Shown here: piece after piece, positions 8,835 through 17,552 of the stretch
How positions within the stretch are numbered: position 1 is the stretch's first letter
Layout of the letters: each line of letters opens with the position of its first letter
Source: Ferrimonas pelagia
GTDB taxonomy: Bacteria > Pseudomonadota > Gammaproteobacteria > Enterobacterales > Shewanellaceae
Reading direction: 5' to 3'
Assembly (NCBI RefSeq): GCF_039543565.1
Contig: NZ_BAABJZ010000100.1
Coordinates: 41,063-105,062 of the forward strand
DNA: 64,000 nucleotides
Program-made: the position numbers and the translations under genes
The notes under the pieces: model-generated
The model's input: the letters and a program-made list of their open reading frames with translations, nothing else
What the model was told of the DNA's origin: nothing
The model's database searches: none

Positions 8835-10111
8835 CTACCGATTGTCGTGTTCCGGCTCTGCGGCAAATCGCAGCGTGATCTGATAGCGGCCTGGGTGTTG
8901 CTCAGTTGTCAGCGTCCATTGATATTGCTGTGCCAATCGCTCGACCAGCTTCAGTCCCAGGCCAAATCCGATGTTGTCCCGTTCGCCTGCGTGGCATTGG
9001 CTTGTGTCGTTGCTTATCACCACACGGGGACCCGTTTGAACGATACGGATCTCGCCGCCGCTGGCGTGTTGAAATGCATTGGCGATCAAGTTGGCCAGTG
9101 CAATGCGGCAGGGGTTTTGGGGTAGGGGCCACTGGCCCGGCTCGGTCTGCTGTGATAGCGAGACCGCTTTGTTGGCCCTTTGCGGCTGCAGCTCGGATAC
9201 CAGGTTGGTAATGATGCAGGCTAAGTCGACAGGCTCTGCCGGCTGCGGTTCAGCTTCATCGCGGCTGAGCCAGAGCAGGGTTTCCACCAGGCGGATCATC
9301 TCTTCGCTGGCTTCATCGATGCGGCCCAGAACGCGGCCGGGGTGATCGGCATGCTCACCCTGCAGGCGCTTGAGCAGTTCGGTATTACTGCGGATCACCG
9401 CCAACGGCGAGCGCAACTCGTGGCTGGCAAATTGGAGAAACTCCTGCTCCATGCGCAAACTGGCCGTTTGGCGTCGACGCTGCGCTGCAAGATCTCGGCG
9501 ATCTCGGCAAATTCATGAAAGCGAAAATGTTGCGGCTTAACCGTCGCTGATGAAACGGTGCCGGACAACGCTTGGGCCCAGGCTTTGAGCGACTCCAGTG
9601 GTTGCACCAATGCCTTGATCACGAACAGCAGTAAAGCGGTGAAAATTGCCGCGAACAGGATGCTGAGCCACAACGCTCGGTAGTAGATCTGCACCTCAAA
9701 GCGGCCCAGTTGCACGCCGGTGGCCTGCCAGTCGACGGCTTTGCCGACATACACCGCGTGACCTGCTTGGTTTTCAGTGCGCAGCACGTAGTAGAGGATC
9801 TCCGGTGAGATCAGCCAGGGTCGATCGCTGGCCCGTTTATGCAGAGTGTTTAACTGCGCCGGTGACTGTTCAAAGTGCCGGCGAAACTCCTGGGGAAAGG
9901 CGTGCCAGTCCCGATGCAGCACCAAGCCCATGGCCCGCATGTCGCCGCTGCGATCGGCCCGAGCGGCGTCTTCCAGCACGCCGTAGATCACCGTATTGGT
10001 GCCGTCTTTGTAGTAGTCAAACATCAACACGAAGAACACCCTTGCCATCAGGGCCGTGGCGAGCAGTCCGGTGACGATAAACACCGCTTTGATGCTGGTC
10101 CGAGTCTTCAC
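8835..10111 (-). pseudogene. sensor histidine kinase, broken by a frameshift
   Basis: Two overlapping frames together make one OmpR-partner kinase. The first (10111 down to 9395) holds a transmembrane segment near residues 8-30, a periplasmic sensor region, a second membrane segment (about 149-170) and the linker up to EILQRSVDAKR. The second (reading in from about 9470, ending at 8835) continues with SLRMEQEFLQFASHELRSPL (H-box), then ALANLIANAFQHA (N-box) and GFGLGLKLVE (G-box). The break lies between about 9460 and 9475, where one extra base would restore a single frame. It starts with GTG, overlapping the regulator stop codon in a GTGA, so translation is coupled. The break could be a real null mutation, a programmed shift or a sequencing error. 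Confidence 0.85.
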
Positions 10112-10776
10112 TCTGGTGCCTTGATGGCGTAGCCATGGGACTTAATGGTGCGCAGCAAGGGTACCTCTTCGGGCCGGTCAATTGCTTTACGCAACTTATG
10201 AATATGCACCTTGAGGCTGTTGTTGTCGTCACCTTCGGCGCCCCAGATAGCGTCGATCAAGGCCGCTTTACTCACCGGGGCGGGCGCGGCGCGCAGTAGC
10301 TGCTCCAACAGCGCCAAACCGGTGGGGGAAAGCGCCAGTTCGCGCTGACCGCGCCTGGCTTGATGCAGGTTGAGATCCAGGCTGAGATCCGCCACCTGCA
10401 GCCGCCGGGCCTGAGGGCTTAAGCGGCCACTGAGCGCTTTGACTCGGGCGATCAACTCTGCCATGGCGAAGGGTTTGATCAGGTAATCATCCCCGCCAGC
10501 ATCGAATCCGGCCAACTTATCCTCCAGCGTGTCCTTGGCGGTCAGAAACAGGATGGGGATGCGCTCGCCGGCGACTCGCAGTCGCTGACATACCGTCACG
10601 CCGTCGAGGCGGGGAAGATTAATGTCGAGGATCACCATCTGATAGGGGTGTTGGCACAGCAACTCCAGTGCCATCACACCGTTATCGGCGTAGTCGCAGG
10701 GGATCCCTTCTAACGCCAAGTAATCGACAATGGCATCGGCCAGGTTGCGTTCATCTTCCACCAGTAAAACGCTCAC
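10108..10776 (-). CDS. OmpR-family response regulator
   Basis: Encodes 222 residues from a GTG start at 10776 with ribosome binding site GAGGAGT. The frame is open further upstream, but those residues are not part of the fold. The receiver domain has the acidic pair ED at 7-8, phosphoacceptor Asp51 in VILDINLPRLDG, Thr in LFLTAKD, and Lys in LIKPFAMAEL. The winged-helix DNA-binding domain (about 125-220) ends in LKVHIHKLRKAIDRP and LLRTIKSHGYAI, typical of OmpR/PhoB. It is first in a two-gene operon with the frameshifted kinase. A direct-repeat box upstream (10953-10970) has the geometry such regulators bind. Confidence 0.95.
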   Translation of the reverse strand: MSVLLVEDERNLADAIVDYLALEGIPCDYADNGVMALELLCQHPYQMVILDINLPRLDGVTVCQRLRVAGERIPILFLTAKDTLEDKLAGFDAGGDDYLIKPFAMAELIARVKALSGRLSPQARRLQVADLSLDLNLHQARRGQRELALSPTGLALLEQLLRAAPAPVSKAALIDAIWGAEGDDNNSLKVHIHKLRKAIDRPEEVPLLRTIKSHGYAIKAPE

Positions 10777-10952
10777 TGTGACTCCTCGGGTTGTTTGCAC
10801 AGCGCAGTTTGCGCAAAGCGATCGGTACGGCGCGATCGACGTGTTGTCACCCACATAGGGGATCCATTTCTGGCAGAGTTTGCATGAGCCTCAGCCGAAA
10901 GGCAATGGAGCGAAAGTGTGGCAAACGTGTCGCGATAACTCAACAAGTTGCC

Positions 10953-10985
10953 TTAACCGGACGTTAACCGACAATCTGTTATCCT
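10953..10985 (+). promoter_or_regulatory. putative response-regulator box and -10 element
   Basis: Two identical heptamers TTAACCG at 10953-10959 and 10964-10970 are separated by 4 bases, an 11-bp period that places both on one DNA face, as in PhoB/PhoP/OmpR boxes. About 9 bases downstream is TATCCT (10980-10985), a plausible -10, so the box occupies the -35 position of a promoter pointing at the secreted protein gene at 11169. Assignment to the neighbouring response regulator is inference. Confidence 0.5.
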
Positions 10986-11168
10986 TGCCGCACTGTCTGT
11001 TCTTTGCTGCGAAGGGTTCGATGAAACGACGCCAAGGAGATGGCTGACTGTTGTCTGCGCTGCTCTTTATTCTCAGTGGCGGCTGCAATCATTTTTGATC
11101 TCGAACTTGACTGGATGGTGAATGTTTTATCTTCCGTGTTTCGCTTTTAATGATCTATGAGGTGATTT

Positions 11169-11585
11169 ATGAAAAAAGTGCTCATTCCCCTGCTGCTGTT
11201 GCTACTGCCGTTGAGTGCACAAGCGCGTCTGAATGCCCAAACGGCAACAGAGGCGGTAAAAGGCCAGTGGCAATTGTTGTCTGTGCAGTTAGCGGGACAA
11301 GAACAAAACCGTTACCAAGGCGAGTTACCGCTCTGGTCTTTCGATGGTGAAAACTTTGTGGTCGAGGCCGACGAGTTAAACGGTAAGGTCGAAGGGCAGT
11401 ATCGAATATTGCGCACCCCCTATCGTCTGCGCACCACCATTATTTTGATCTCCGATCAGCTGCGGGTGACCTACCTGCCCTTTGGCAAGTTTGTATTCGA
11501 CTCGCTGGAGGGCGACATTCTCACCTTCACCGATTGGGATAGCGGCAGCCATTACCGTCTGCAGCGGTTGGCTGAGGCGGGCTAA
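11169..11585 (+). CDS. small secreted protein, lipocalin-like pattern, unknown function
   Basis: Encodes 138 residues with a clean signal peptide (cleavage near AQA-RL, about residue 19). The mature part starts AVKGQWQLLSVQLAGQE and alternates short beta-strands (LWSFDGENFVVEAD, GQYRILRTPYRLRTT, ILTFTDWDSGSHYRLQRL). This is reminiscent of lipocalin-like or META-type small barrels, but I cannot name a family. The ribosome binding site is GAGGTGATTT. It is divergent from the two-component operon and is a likely member of its regulon, given the box at 10953. It is followed by a long gap with no partner gene. Confidence 0.75.
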   Translation: MKKVLIPLLLLLLPLSAQARLNAQTATEAVKGQWQLLSVQLAGQEQNRYQGELPLWSFDGENFVVEADELNGKVEGQYRILRTPYRLRTTIILISDQLRVTYLPFGKFVFDSLEGDILTFTDWDSGSHYRLQRLAEAG

Positions 11586-12004
11586 CTATCAGCCCTTGCC
11601 TCTGCTGACTCCGTAACGGCACGAGGCAGAACACTCGATATGCAAGCTAAGGCCGCCAAAGCGGGCGCCTGCAACCCAAGCAGACTTCTACCTTCAATCG
11701 TATGCTGAACATGTTTAGGTAGCCTCCTTATCCTCAATGCTCTCTGATCCACACCGCTTGGTTTCAGCGAGCAGCCTAAGCGGCCTCTCGCGAATCCAGC
11801 GTTTGTTGCCGTTCACCCGCCGATCGCTCTGCCTTTTGCTCGCGTTGGAGATCTCGAACTTAGACGCTCGGTCTTCCTGACCGAGCGCCGACATGTTGCG
11901 CCGCAGCCTTTGGGCCGCAACAGCCGTGACAAAGCCTGCTTAGCGGCGTACTGGCCTCTCAGTTATCGCCTGCCGGTTTGGCGCGCAGCACCGCATGCGG
12001 TGCT
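11586..12004. other. 420-bp gap with a strong hairpin
   Basis: No frame here looks coding. A perfect 9-bp inverted repeat CGCTCGGTC (11865-11873) / GACCGAGCG (11879-11887) with a 5-nt loop is the only clear structure. It lies between the convergent secreted-protein gene and the radical SAM gene and has no T-run on either side. It may be a bidirectional transcription barrier or the remains of a small repeat element. Confidence 0.4.
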
Positions 12005-13096
12005 TCACCCGATCCGTACCGGCACCCGTTGCCGTCCCCACTGGCCCGGCGTCGCCTCAAACCGGCCGGGGATCGCCTCCCCGCACTCAGTGCACACGCC
12101 CTGGTCCTGCGCATCTAGGCTCAACCCCCAACTGCCCAGTTCATACCAGTCCCGCTCGATCAGCAGCGCCCGGCAGCGCGGGCAGCGGGTGCTGCCACCA
12201 TCACTGTCGTGCACATTGCCGGTGTAGACGTATTGCAGGCCGCAGGCGCGGGCAATTGCCCGGGCCCGGCTTAGGGTCGACGCCGGGGTCGGTCCCGGCT
12301 CCAGCATCTTAAAATCGGGATGATAGGCGGTGAAGTGCAGCGGCACCTGGCTACCGAGCTTGTCCTTAAGCCATTGACACATTCGGGTGAGCTCTGCGTC
12401 CGAATCATTGTGTCCGGGGATCAATAAGGTGGTGATCTCCAACCAGCAGTTGGTCTCTTCCTTTATATAGATTAGCGTATCCAGCACCGGGGCCAGATCG
12501 CCACCGCAGATCTTGTGATAAAAGTCCTGGGTGAACCCTTTGAGATCGACATTGACCGCGTCCATCGCAGCAAAGAAGCGCTGGCGCGGCTCAGGGTTGA
12601 TGTAACCGGCGGTCACCGCCACCGTGTGGATCCCCCGCGCCCGACACGCCGCCGCCACATCCAACGCGTACTCGAAAAAAATGACCGGATCGTTGTAGGT
12701 AAAGGCAACGCTGCGACAACCACTGCGCTCGGCGGTGCGGGCCAGTGCCTCGGGCGAGGCAGCGCTGCCTAAGGTGTCCATCTCCCGTGACTTGCTGATA
12801 TCCCAGTTCTGACAGAACTTGCAGGCCAGGTTGCAGCCTGCAGTGCCAAAGGAGAGCACCGGCGTGCCGGGCAGGAAATGATTGAGCGGTTTCTTTTCGA
12901 TGGGATCGATGCAAAAGCCGGAGGAGCGACCATAACTGGTCATCACGATGGCGCCGCCCTGCGCCTGACGGACAAAGCAAACGCCCCGTTTGCCTTCACG
13001 CAGGCTGCACAGGCGCGGGCACAGGGTGCACTGAATACGGCCGTCATCCAGCCGTTGCCAATAGTCGGTGGCGACCGTGTGCGGGGGCAGCGACAT
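12005..13096 (-). CDS. amrS: AmmeMemoRadiSam system radical SAM enzyme
   Basis: Encodes 363 residues. Seen: an N-terminal Cys-rich region (CTLCPRLCSLREGKRGVC), then the radical SAM cluster motif CNLACKFCQNW (CxxxCxxC) near residues 88-98. Next come TYNDPVIFFEYALD and LLIPGHND, conserved in the PflA/AmrS group, and a C-terminal zinc-type segment with CPRC and CTEC pairs. The chemistry is expected to begin with a 5'-deoxyadenosyl radical, but the product of the system is not established as far as I know. It is divergent from amrB and amrA across a 111-bp shared promoter region, so the three genes form one locus. Confidence 0.92.
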   Translation of the reverse strand: MSLPPHTVATDYWQRLDDGRIQCTLCPRLCSLREGKRGVCFVRQAQGGAIVMTSYGRSSGFCIDPIEKKPLNHFLPGTPVLSFGTAGCNLACKFCQNWDISKSREMDTLGSAASPEALARTAERSGCRSVAFTYNDPVIFFEYALDVAAACRARGIHTVAVTAGYINPEPRQRFFAAMDAVNVDLKGFTQDFYHKICGGDLAPVLDTLIYIKEETNCWLEITTLLIPGHNDSDAELTRMCQWLKDKLGSQVPLHFTAYHPDFKMLEPGPTPASTLSRARAIARACGLQYVYTGNVHDSDGGSTRCPRCRALLIERDWYELGSWGLSLDAQDQGVCTECGEAIPGRFEATPGQWGRQRVPVRIG

Positions 13097-13207
13097 GCTC
13101 AGCTCCGGTTAGGCGGGTTCCTCCTATAATTGTAGTGATGGCCAGCCACTCTATCCCCTTGTCCTGCACATTCGGTAGGCTCTGGCGCAGCACAAAAGGA
13201 AACACCG

Positions 13208-13987
13208 ATGAGCTCAACCCGTCCGCCCGCCGTTGCCGGTGCGTTTTATCCTGACGATCCCGCTGGCTTAAACCAGCAACTGGACGCCTTTTTGTCACCG
13301 CTTCCTGTGGCAACACCCCACAGCGCCCCCCGCGCGTTGATCGTCCCGCACGCCGGCTATGTCTACTCCGGCGCCATCGCCGCGCACGCCTTCGCCTATC
13401 TGGCGCAAACCCGTTACCAGCGGATCTGGCTGCTGGGCCCGGCCCACCGCGTCGCGCTGCGTGGGATCGCCGCCCCCAGCTGGGCCGAGTTTAATACGCC
13501 ACTCGGCCCCGTGCCGCTGGATCGACACTGCCTTGAACGCTTGATCCGTTGTCCCCATGTCACCGTCTGCGATCCCGCTCATCAGCTCGAGCATTGCCTT
13601 GAGGTGCAGCTGCCGTTTCTGCAGCGCCTGCTGCCGGGCACTCCTATCGTGCCGCTGGTGGTGGGCCAGATCGCCCCTGCCGAGCTCGAACAACTGCTCA
13701 CCGAGCAGGTTGAGCCCGATGATCTACTGATCATCAGCACCGATCTCAGCCACTTCCATGCGCAAACCGAAGCACTGCAACGCGATGGTGAGACGGTTAG
13801 GCGGATCCTCAAGTTCGACGCCGGGCTCAATGGCGACGACGCCTGTGGCGCCTATCCGCTCAATGGTGCCCTGCGCTGGGCTCAACACCAGGGGTTGTCG
13901 ATCCACAAAGTGGCGCAGGACACCTCCGCCCGCGTCAATCACGATCATCAACAGGTGGTGGGCTATGCCGCATTCGTCCTGCAATGA
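13208..13987 (+). CDS. amrB: AmmeMemoRadiSam system protein B (Memo-like)
   Basis: Encodes 259 residues, the usual length. Family knowledge: homologous to human MEMO1 and related to LigB-type extradiol dioxygenases, with His residues at a metal site. Seen: RPPAVAGAFYPDDPAGL at the start, then VPHAGYVYSGAIAAHAF with the first His, LLGPAHRVAL, and EHCLEVQLPFLQRLLPG. The C-terminal half has STDLSHFH and the Cys-containing GDDACGAYPLNGALRW, all diagnostic. The start ATG has an AAAGGAAAC ribosome binding site. It overlaps the next gene by 23 bases, so co-translation is likely. Confidence 0.93.
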   Translation: MSSTRPPAVAGAFYPDDPAGLNQQLDAFLSPLPVATPHSAPRALIVPHAGYVYSGAIAAHAFAYLAQTRYQRIWLLGPAHRVALRGIAAPSWAEFNTPLGPVPLDRHCLERLIRCPHVTVCDPAHQLEHCLEVQLPFLQRLLPGTPIVPLVVGQIAPAELEQLLTEQVEPDDLLIISTDLSHFHAQTEALQRDGETVRRILKFDAGLNGDDACGAYPLNGALRWAQHQGLSIHKVAQDTSARVNHDHQQVVGYAAFVLQ

Positions 13988-14579
13988 CACCCCGTCACCC
14001 GCCGAGCAACAGCGCTGGCTTGCCTGGGTGCGCCAGAGCATCGCCGCCCAATGGGGCCAAACCGCCCAGCCGCCATCACTGCAGTGGGGCGATCGGATCA
14101 CCGATGCCTTTGTCAGCCTGCATAAAGGCGGCGCACTGCGCGGCTGCATGGGCGTCACCGGCAACCAAACCCAACCGCTGACCGCCTTGCTGTCCCATCT
14201 GGCGCAACAAACCGCCTTCGCCGATCCCCGCTTTGCCCCACTGGCTCAGGCCGAACTGGACGATTGCCAGATAGAGATCCATATCCTCGGCCCCAAGCAC
14301 GCCATTGCGGCCAATTCTCGGGCTCAATTGCTGCACTACCTGCAAGCCGGACAGGGATTACAGCTACGCCAAGGTGGACGCTCGGCCCTGTTTCTCCCCG
14401 TGGTCTGGCACCAGTTACCGGACAAAAACGACTTTGTCGATGCGCTGCTGCGCAAAGGCGGCTGGCGCGCTGATCACTGGCCCGACGCCATGGACGCCCG
14501 CACCTTTTCTGCATTTGAAGTGCATGGCGACGCAGTCCCGTCAGCCGAGGCCACAGATCTGCGCCAACAGAAGAAATGA
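13965..14579 (+). CDS. amrA: AmmeMemoRadiSam system protein A (AMMECR1 domain)
   Basis: Encodes 204 residues if started at the ATG at 13965, inside the end of amrB. Codons further upstream in this frame are shadow sequence of amrB. Seen: GDRITDAFVSLHKGGALRGCMG (the family's LRGC signature), TAFADPRFAPL, and LDDCQIEIHILGP. Near the C-terminus are RSALFLPVVWHQLPDKNDFVDALLRKGG and FSAFEV, all typical of AMMECR1. The function of the fold is unknown. Co-occurrence with the Memo-like and radical SAM partners defines the system. It ends about 260 bases before deaD. Confidence 0.9.
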   Translation: MPHSSCNDTPSPAEQQRWLAWVRQSIAAQWGQTAQPPSLQWGDRITDAFVSLHKGGALRGCMGVTGNQTQPLTALLSHLAQQTAFADPRFAPLAQAELDDCQIEIHILGPKHAIAANSRAQLLHYLQAGQGLQLRQGGRSALFLPVVWHQLPDKNDFVDALLRKGGWRADHWPDAMDARTFSAFEVHGDAVPSAEATDLRQQKK

Positions 14580-14656
14580 CATCCGAATCAAAACCAATGA
14601 GTTAGCGTAAAATCCTGTCCCAGCCGACAGAACCGGTCAGATTTCCGACAGAATGC

Positions 14657-14684
14657 TTGCATTTATGTTTGAGTCCGGTATGAT
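14657..14684 (+). promoter_or_regulatory. putative deaD promoter with flanking inverted repeat
   Basis: TTGCAT (14657-14662), a 16-base spacer and TATGAT (14679-14684) form a good sigma-70 promoter. It predicts a leader of about 147 bases before deaD, as expected for a cold-shock helicase mRNA. A 7-bp inverted repeat GTTTGAG (14667-14673) / CTCAAAC (14692-14698) brackets the -10 and could be an operator. A 61-codon frame at 14653-14838 lies here but shows no coding character. Confidence 0.5.
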
Positions 14685-14837
14685 TCGCGGCCTCAAACAT
14701 TGCTACCTCTTTTCAGTGTTTGAATTCCGGGGCGAGAAGCGCCATGCGACCGCGTGTTTTTATGGGACCGTCGCTGGGCTATCGCCTCCTCAAATTTTTA
14801 GCAGGGCCCTCCTCCTGCCTTTATACAGAGCATCTTA

Positions 14838-16715
14838 ATGTCTAATAGCTGTGATTTTTCCAGCCTCGGTTTGCCCGAAGCGCTGCTGAACGCCATTTCT
14901 GCCATGGGTTTTACTTCCCCGACCCCAATCCAGGCTCAGTCCATCCCGTATATGCTGGATGGCAACGATATCCTGGGTGAAGCCCAGACCGGTACCGGTA
15001 AAACCGCTGCCTTTGGTCTGCCGGCTCTGGCAGGCATTGATCCGCGTCAGCGTGCTTCTCAAATGCTGGTTCTGGCTCCGACCCGTGAACTGGCGATCCA
15101 AGTGGCAACCGCCCTGGAAGAGTTTGCTGTAAACATGAAAGGCCTGCGCGTAGCGACTATCTACGGCGGACAGCCTTACGGCCCACAGATCCGCGAGATC
15201 GAGCGTGGCGCCCAAGTGATCGTTGCGACCCCGGGTCGTCTGATGGATCACATCCGCAAAGGTACCCTGGTTCTGGACAGCATTCAGTGCTGTGTACTGG
15301 ATGAAGCCGATGAGATGCTCAACATGGGCTTCCTCGAAGACATCGAGTGGATCCTGGAGCACCTGCCAGAGCAAGCCCAAATGGCGCTGTTCTCGGCCAC
15401 CATGCCAAACCAGATCCGCCGCATTGCTGAGCGTTTCCTGAAGGATCCTAAGCACGTTAAGATCGCCGCGGATAAAGCCCAGAAAGCCAACATCGTCCAG
15501 AAAGCTTGGAAGGTGTCCGGTCTGAACAAGATGACCGCTCTGGAGCGTCTGGCTGAGACCCTGGAATACGATGCCATGATCGTGTTCGTACGTACCCGTA
15601 ACGACACCATGGAACTGGCCAACCACCTGACCAACCTGGGCTTCAAAGCCTCAGCGTTGAACGGTGACATGAGCCAGCAGCAGCGTGAGCACACCGTTGC
15701 CCAACTGCACAAAGGTAAGATCGACATCCTGATCGCCACCGACGTCGTTGCCCGTGGTCTGGACGTACCGCGTATCACTCACGTACTGAACTACGATCTG
15801 CCAATGGACTCCGAGTCCTACGTACACCGTATCGGTCGTACCGGCCGTGCTGGCCGCAGTGGTACTGCGATCCTGTTCGCCCGTCCACGTGAACTGCGTC
15901 AGCTGCGCTTCTACGAGCGTCAGACTGCCGGCACCATCGAAATGATGGAACTGCCAACCGCAGATGAACTGGGCAAGCACCGTATTGCCAAGCTGAGCGT
16001 TGAGCTGGCTGAATGTGTTTCCGGTACTGAACTGACCGAAATGCAAGAGCTGATCAGCAAAATGGCTGAAGAGAACGAGCTGAGCGTTGAGCAACTGGCC
16101 GCAGCCCTGCTGTTCCAGCGTCAGCGCACCAAGCCGCTGAAGCCAAACCCAGATCCAAAGCCACGCTTCGATCGCGAAGACCGTCGTGAGCGCGGTGATC
16201 GTGGTGACCGTCCTGAGCGCGGTGCCCGTCGTGAGCGTCGCCCTGCGACTGACTTCGAGACCTACCGTCTGGAAGTGGGCCGTGAGCACGGCACCCAGGT
16301 GAAAGACATCGTCGGCGCCATCGCCAACGAGCTGCAACTGGATTCCGGCAACATCGGTCAGATCCGTCTGCACGACGCCCACTCTCTGGTGCAACTGCCA
16401 AAAGCCATGCCAGGTGAAACCCTGTCTAAGCTGAAGGCCATCCACGTACGTAACCGTGCGCTGGCAGCAGAGAAGACCAACGAAGTGATCGAACCACGCG
16501 GTGATCGTCCACCACGTCGTGACGGCGGTTTCCGTGGTCGTGACGGTGGCAACCGTGATGGCGGTCGTCGTGAAGGCGGCTACCGTGGTAACCGTGACGG
16601 CGCCCCACGTGGCGACCGTAACGAGCGCAGTGGCCACCGTGGTAGCCGTGACAGCGCCCCACGCGGTGAGCGTACCGAGCGTCGCCCACGTCGTGAGAAC
16701 TTCGGCAACCAGTAA
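14838..16715 (+). CDS. deaD: cold-shock DEAD-box RNA helicase DeaD/CsdA
   Basis: Encodes 625 residues. Family knowledge: ATP-dependent RNA unwinding in ribosome (50S) assembly and mRNA turnover, important at low temperature. Seen: Q-motif FTSPTPIQAQSIP, Walker A AQTGTGKTAA, PTRELA, TPGR, DEAD in VLDEADEML, SAT, then ARGLD and HRIGRTGRAGR. A DbpA-like RNA-binding region follows (about 455-540), and the final 80 residues are Arg/Gly/Asp-rich repeats of RDGG/RGDR type. Codon use is strongly biased, with few rare codons, consistent with high expression. A long leader precedes the gene and a strong terminator follows it. Confidence 0.97.
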   Translation: MSNSCDFSSLGLPEALLNAISAMGFTSPTPIQAQSIPYMLDGNDILGEAQTGTGKTAAFGLPALAGIDPRQRASQMLVLAPTRELAIQVATALEEFAVNMKGLRVATIYGGQPYGPQIREIERGAQVIVATPGRLMDHIRKGTLVLDSIQCCVLDEADEMLNMGFLEDIEWILEHLPEQAQMALFSATMPNQIRRIAERFLKDPKHVKIAADKAQKANIVQKAWKVSGLNKMTALERLAETLEYDAMIVFVRTRNDTMELANHLTNLGFKASALNGDMSQQQREHTVAQLHKGKIDILIATDVVARGLDVPRITHVLNYDLPMDSESYVHRIGRTGRAGRSGTAILFARPRELRQLRFYERQTAGTIEMMELPTADELGKHRIAKLSVELAECVSGTELTEMQELISKMAEENELSVEQLAAALLFQRQRTKPLKPNPDPKPRFDREDRRERGDRGDRPERGARRERRPATDFETYRLEVGREHGTQVKDIVGAIANELQLDSGNIGQIRLHDAHSLVQLPKAMPGETLSKLKAIHVRNRALAAEKTNEVIEPRGDRPPRRDGGFRGRDGGNRDGGRREGGYRGNRDGAPRGDRNERSGHRGSRDSAPRGERTERRPRRENFGNQ

Positions 16716-16742
16716 GCCTTAGCGCTTGTTGAGTCGATAGAG

Positions 16743-16775
16743 AACGCCGCATCCGCCAGGATGCGGCGTTTTTAT
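16743..16775 (+). terminator. Rho-independent terminator of deaD
   Basis: Perfect 12-bp stem AACGCCGCATCC (16743-16754) / GGATGCGGCGTT (16759-16770) with a GCCA loop, followed by TTTATT, 27 bases after the stop. Confidence 0.93.
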
Positions 16776-16946
16776 TGCCACCAAGGCCCGCAGCGCGTCC
16801 CTCCCCACCACCGGCTTCCTCTCCCCGCTTGAACCCTAATCACCGACGAATACACTTTGATACGTCTTGCCGACAGCGCGGCGACAACTCTGTGCTCCTG
16901 CTACTTTAGAATGGTTGCCTGTTCCCACTGCCCCTTTGGAGGCTCC

Positions 16947-17453
16947 ATGCAACGTCTAACCAAACCGACCATTGCCATCCTGACCCTGCTGGCCATTGCG
17001 CTGCCCGCACAGGCGGCGGCCCAATCAGGTCCAAAGGGCCAGAAGCACAAGAAAAGCGTTATCGTGATCAAGCCGCAACATAAGCCGGTCTATAAAGCCC
17101 CCAAGGTGCGCCGCTATCGCCACAGCGCCCTGCCCCGCGCCGCCAGCTTCGCGGTGATCGCCGGGATCAGCTATGCCGTGATCGACAACGCCTACTACCG
17201 ACGCAGCGGTGACACCTATGTCTACGTCGAACAACCGCCGGTCGCCACCGTCACGGCCGTGACCAGCCCATCGCCGACAACCGTAGCGCCGGTTGCTGCC
17301 TCAGGCCCAGCAGCCGGCACCGTCGTTGACGGCTTACCGGTAGAAACCACCGCGGTGACCGTCAATGGCGCCAGCTACTACGTCGATGGCAGCGTCTGGT
17401 ACGCCCCAATCGCCGGCACTCACCAGTTTGTGGTGGTCGCGCCTCAGCTCTGA
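16947..17453 (+). CDS. exported DUF6515-like protein, function unknown
   Basis: Encodes 168 residues from the ATG at 16947 (ribosome binding site GGAGGCTCC). The frame is open 30 codons upstream without family character. A signal peptide (cleavage near QAAA, residue 24) is followed by a Lys/His-rich segment (KGQKHKKSVIVIKPQHKP), then a hydrophobic patch AASFAVIAGISYAVIDNAYYRRSGDTY. The C-terminal repeat region is LPVETTAVTVNGASYYVDG with VWYAPIAGTHQFVVVAP, the SH3-like pattern of DUF6515. It is probably a periplasmic or outer-membrane associated protein. No partner is evident. Confidence 0.75.
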   Translation: MQRLTKPTIAILTLLAIALPAQAAAQSGPKGQKHKKSVIVIKPQHKPVYKAPKVRRYRHSALPRAASFAVIAGISYAVIDNAYYRRSGDTYVYVEQPPVATVTAVTSPSPTTVAPVAASGPAAGTVVDGLPVETTAVTVNGASYYVDGSVWYAPIAGTHQFVVVAPQL

Positions 17454-17552
17454 CACGCACCATGTCCAGCGGATCGCTCGTTCAACCAGAGCTTGGACAG
17501 CCTCTTCAGGGTTGCTATGCTGGCGCTCCCTTTGGAGTAAAAGCGCTAGCAA

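Noticed and set aside
11745..11775. second RpoE/ChrR-type promoter (TGATCC at about 11745)
   Set aside because: No suitable -10 lies at 18 bases, and no gene follows on that strand.
14653..14838. 61-codon frame in the deaD leader as a leader peptide
   Set aside because: Its start lies at the -35 element of the predicted promoter, so the frame would not be fully transcribed, and it has no ribosome binding site.
15651..16637. 328-codon antisense frame across deaD
   Set aside because: It is Thr/Val/His-rich, follows the Arg/Gly codon bias of deaD on the other strand and has no domain pattern, so it is a shadow.
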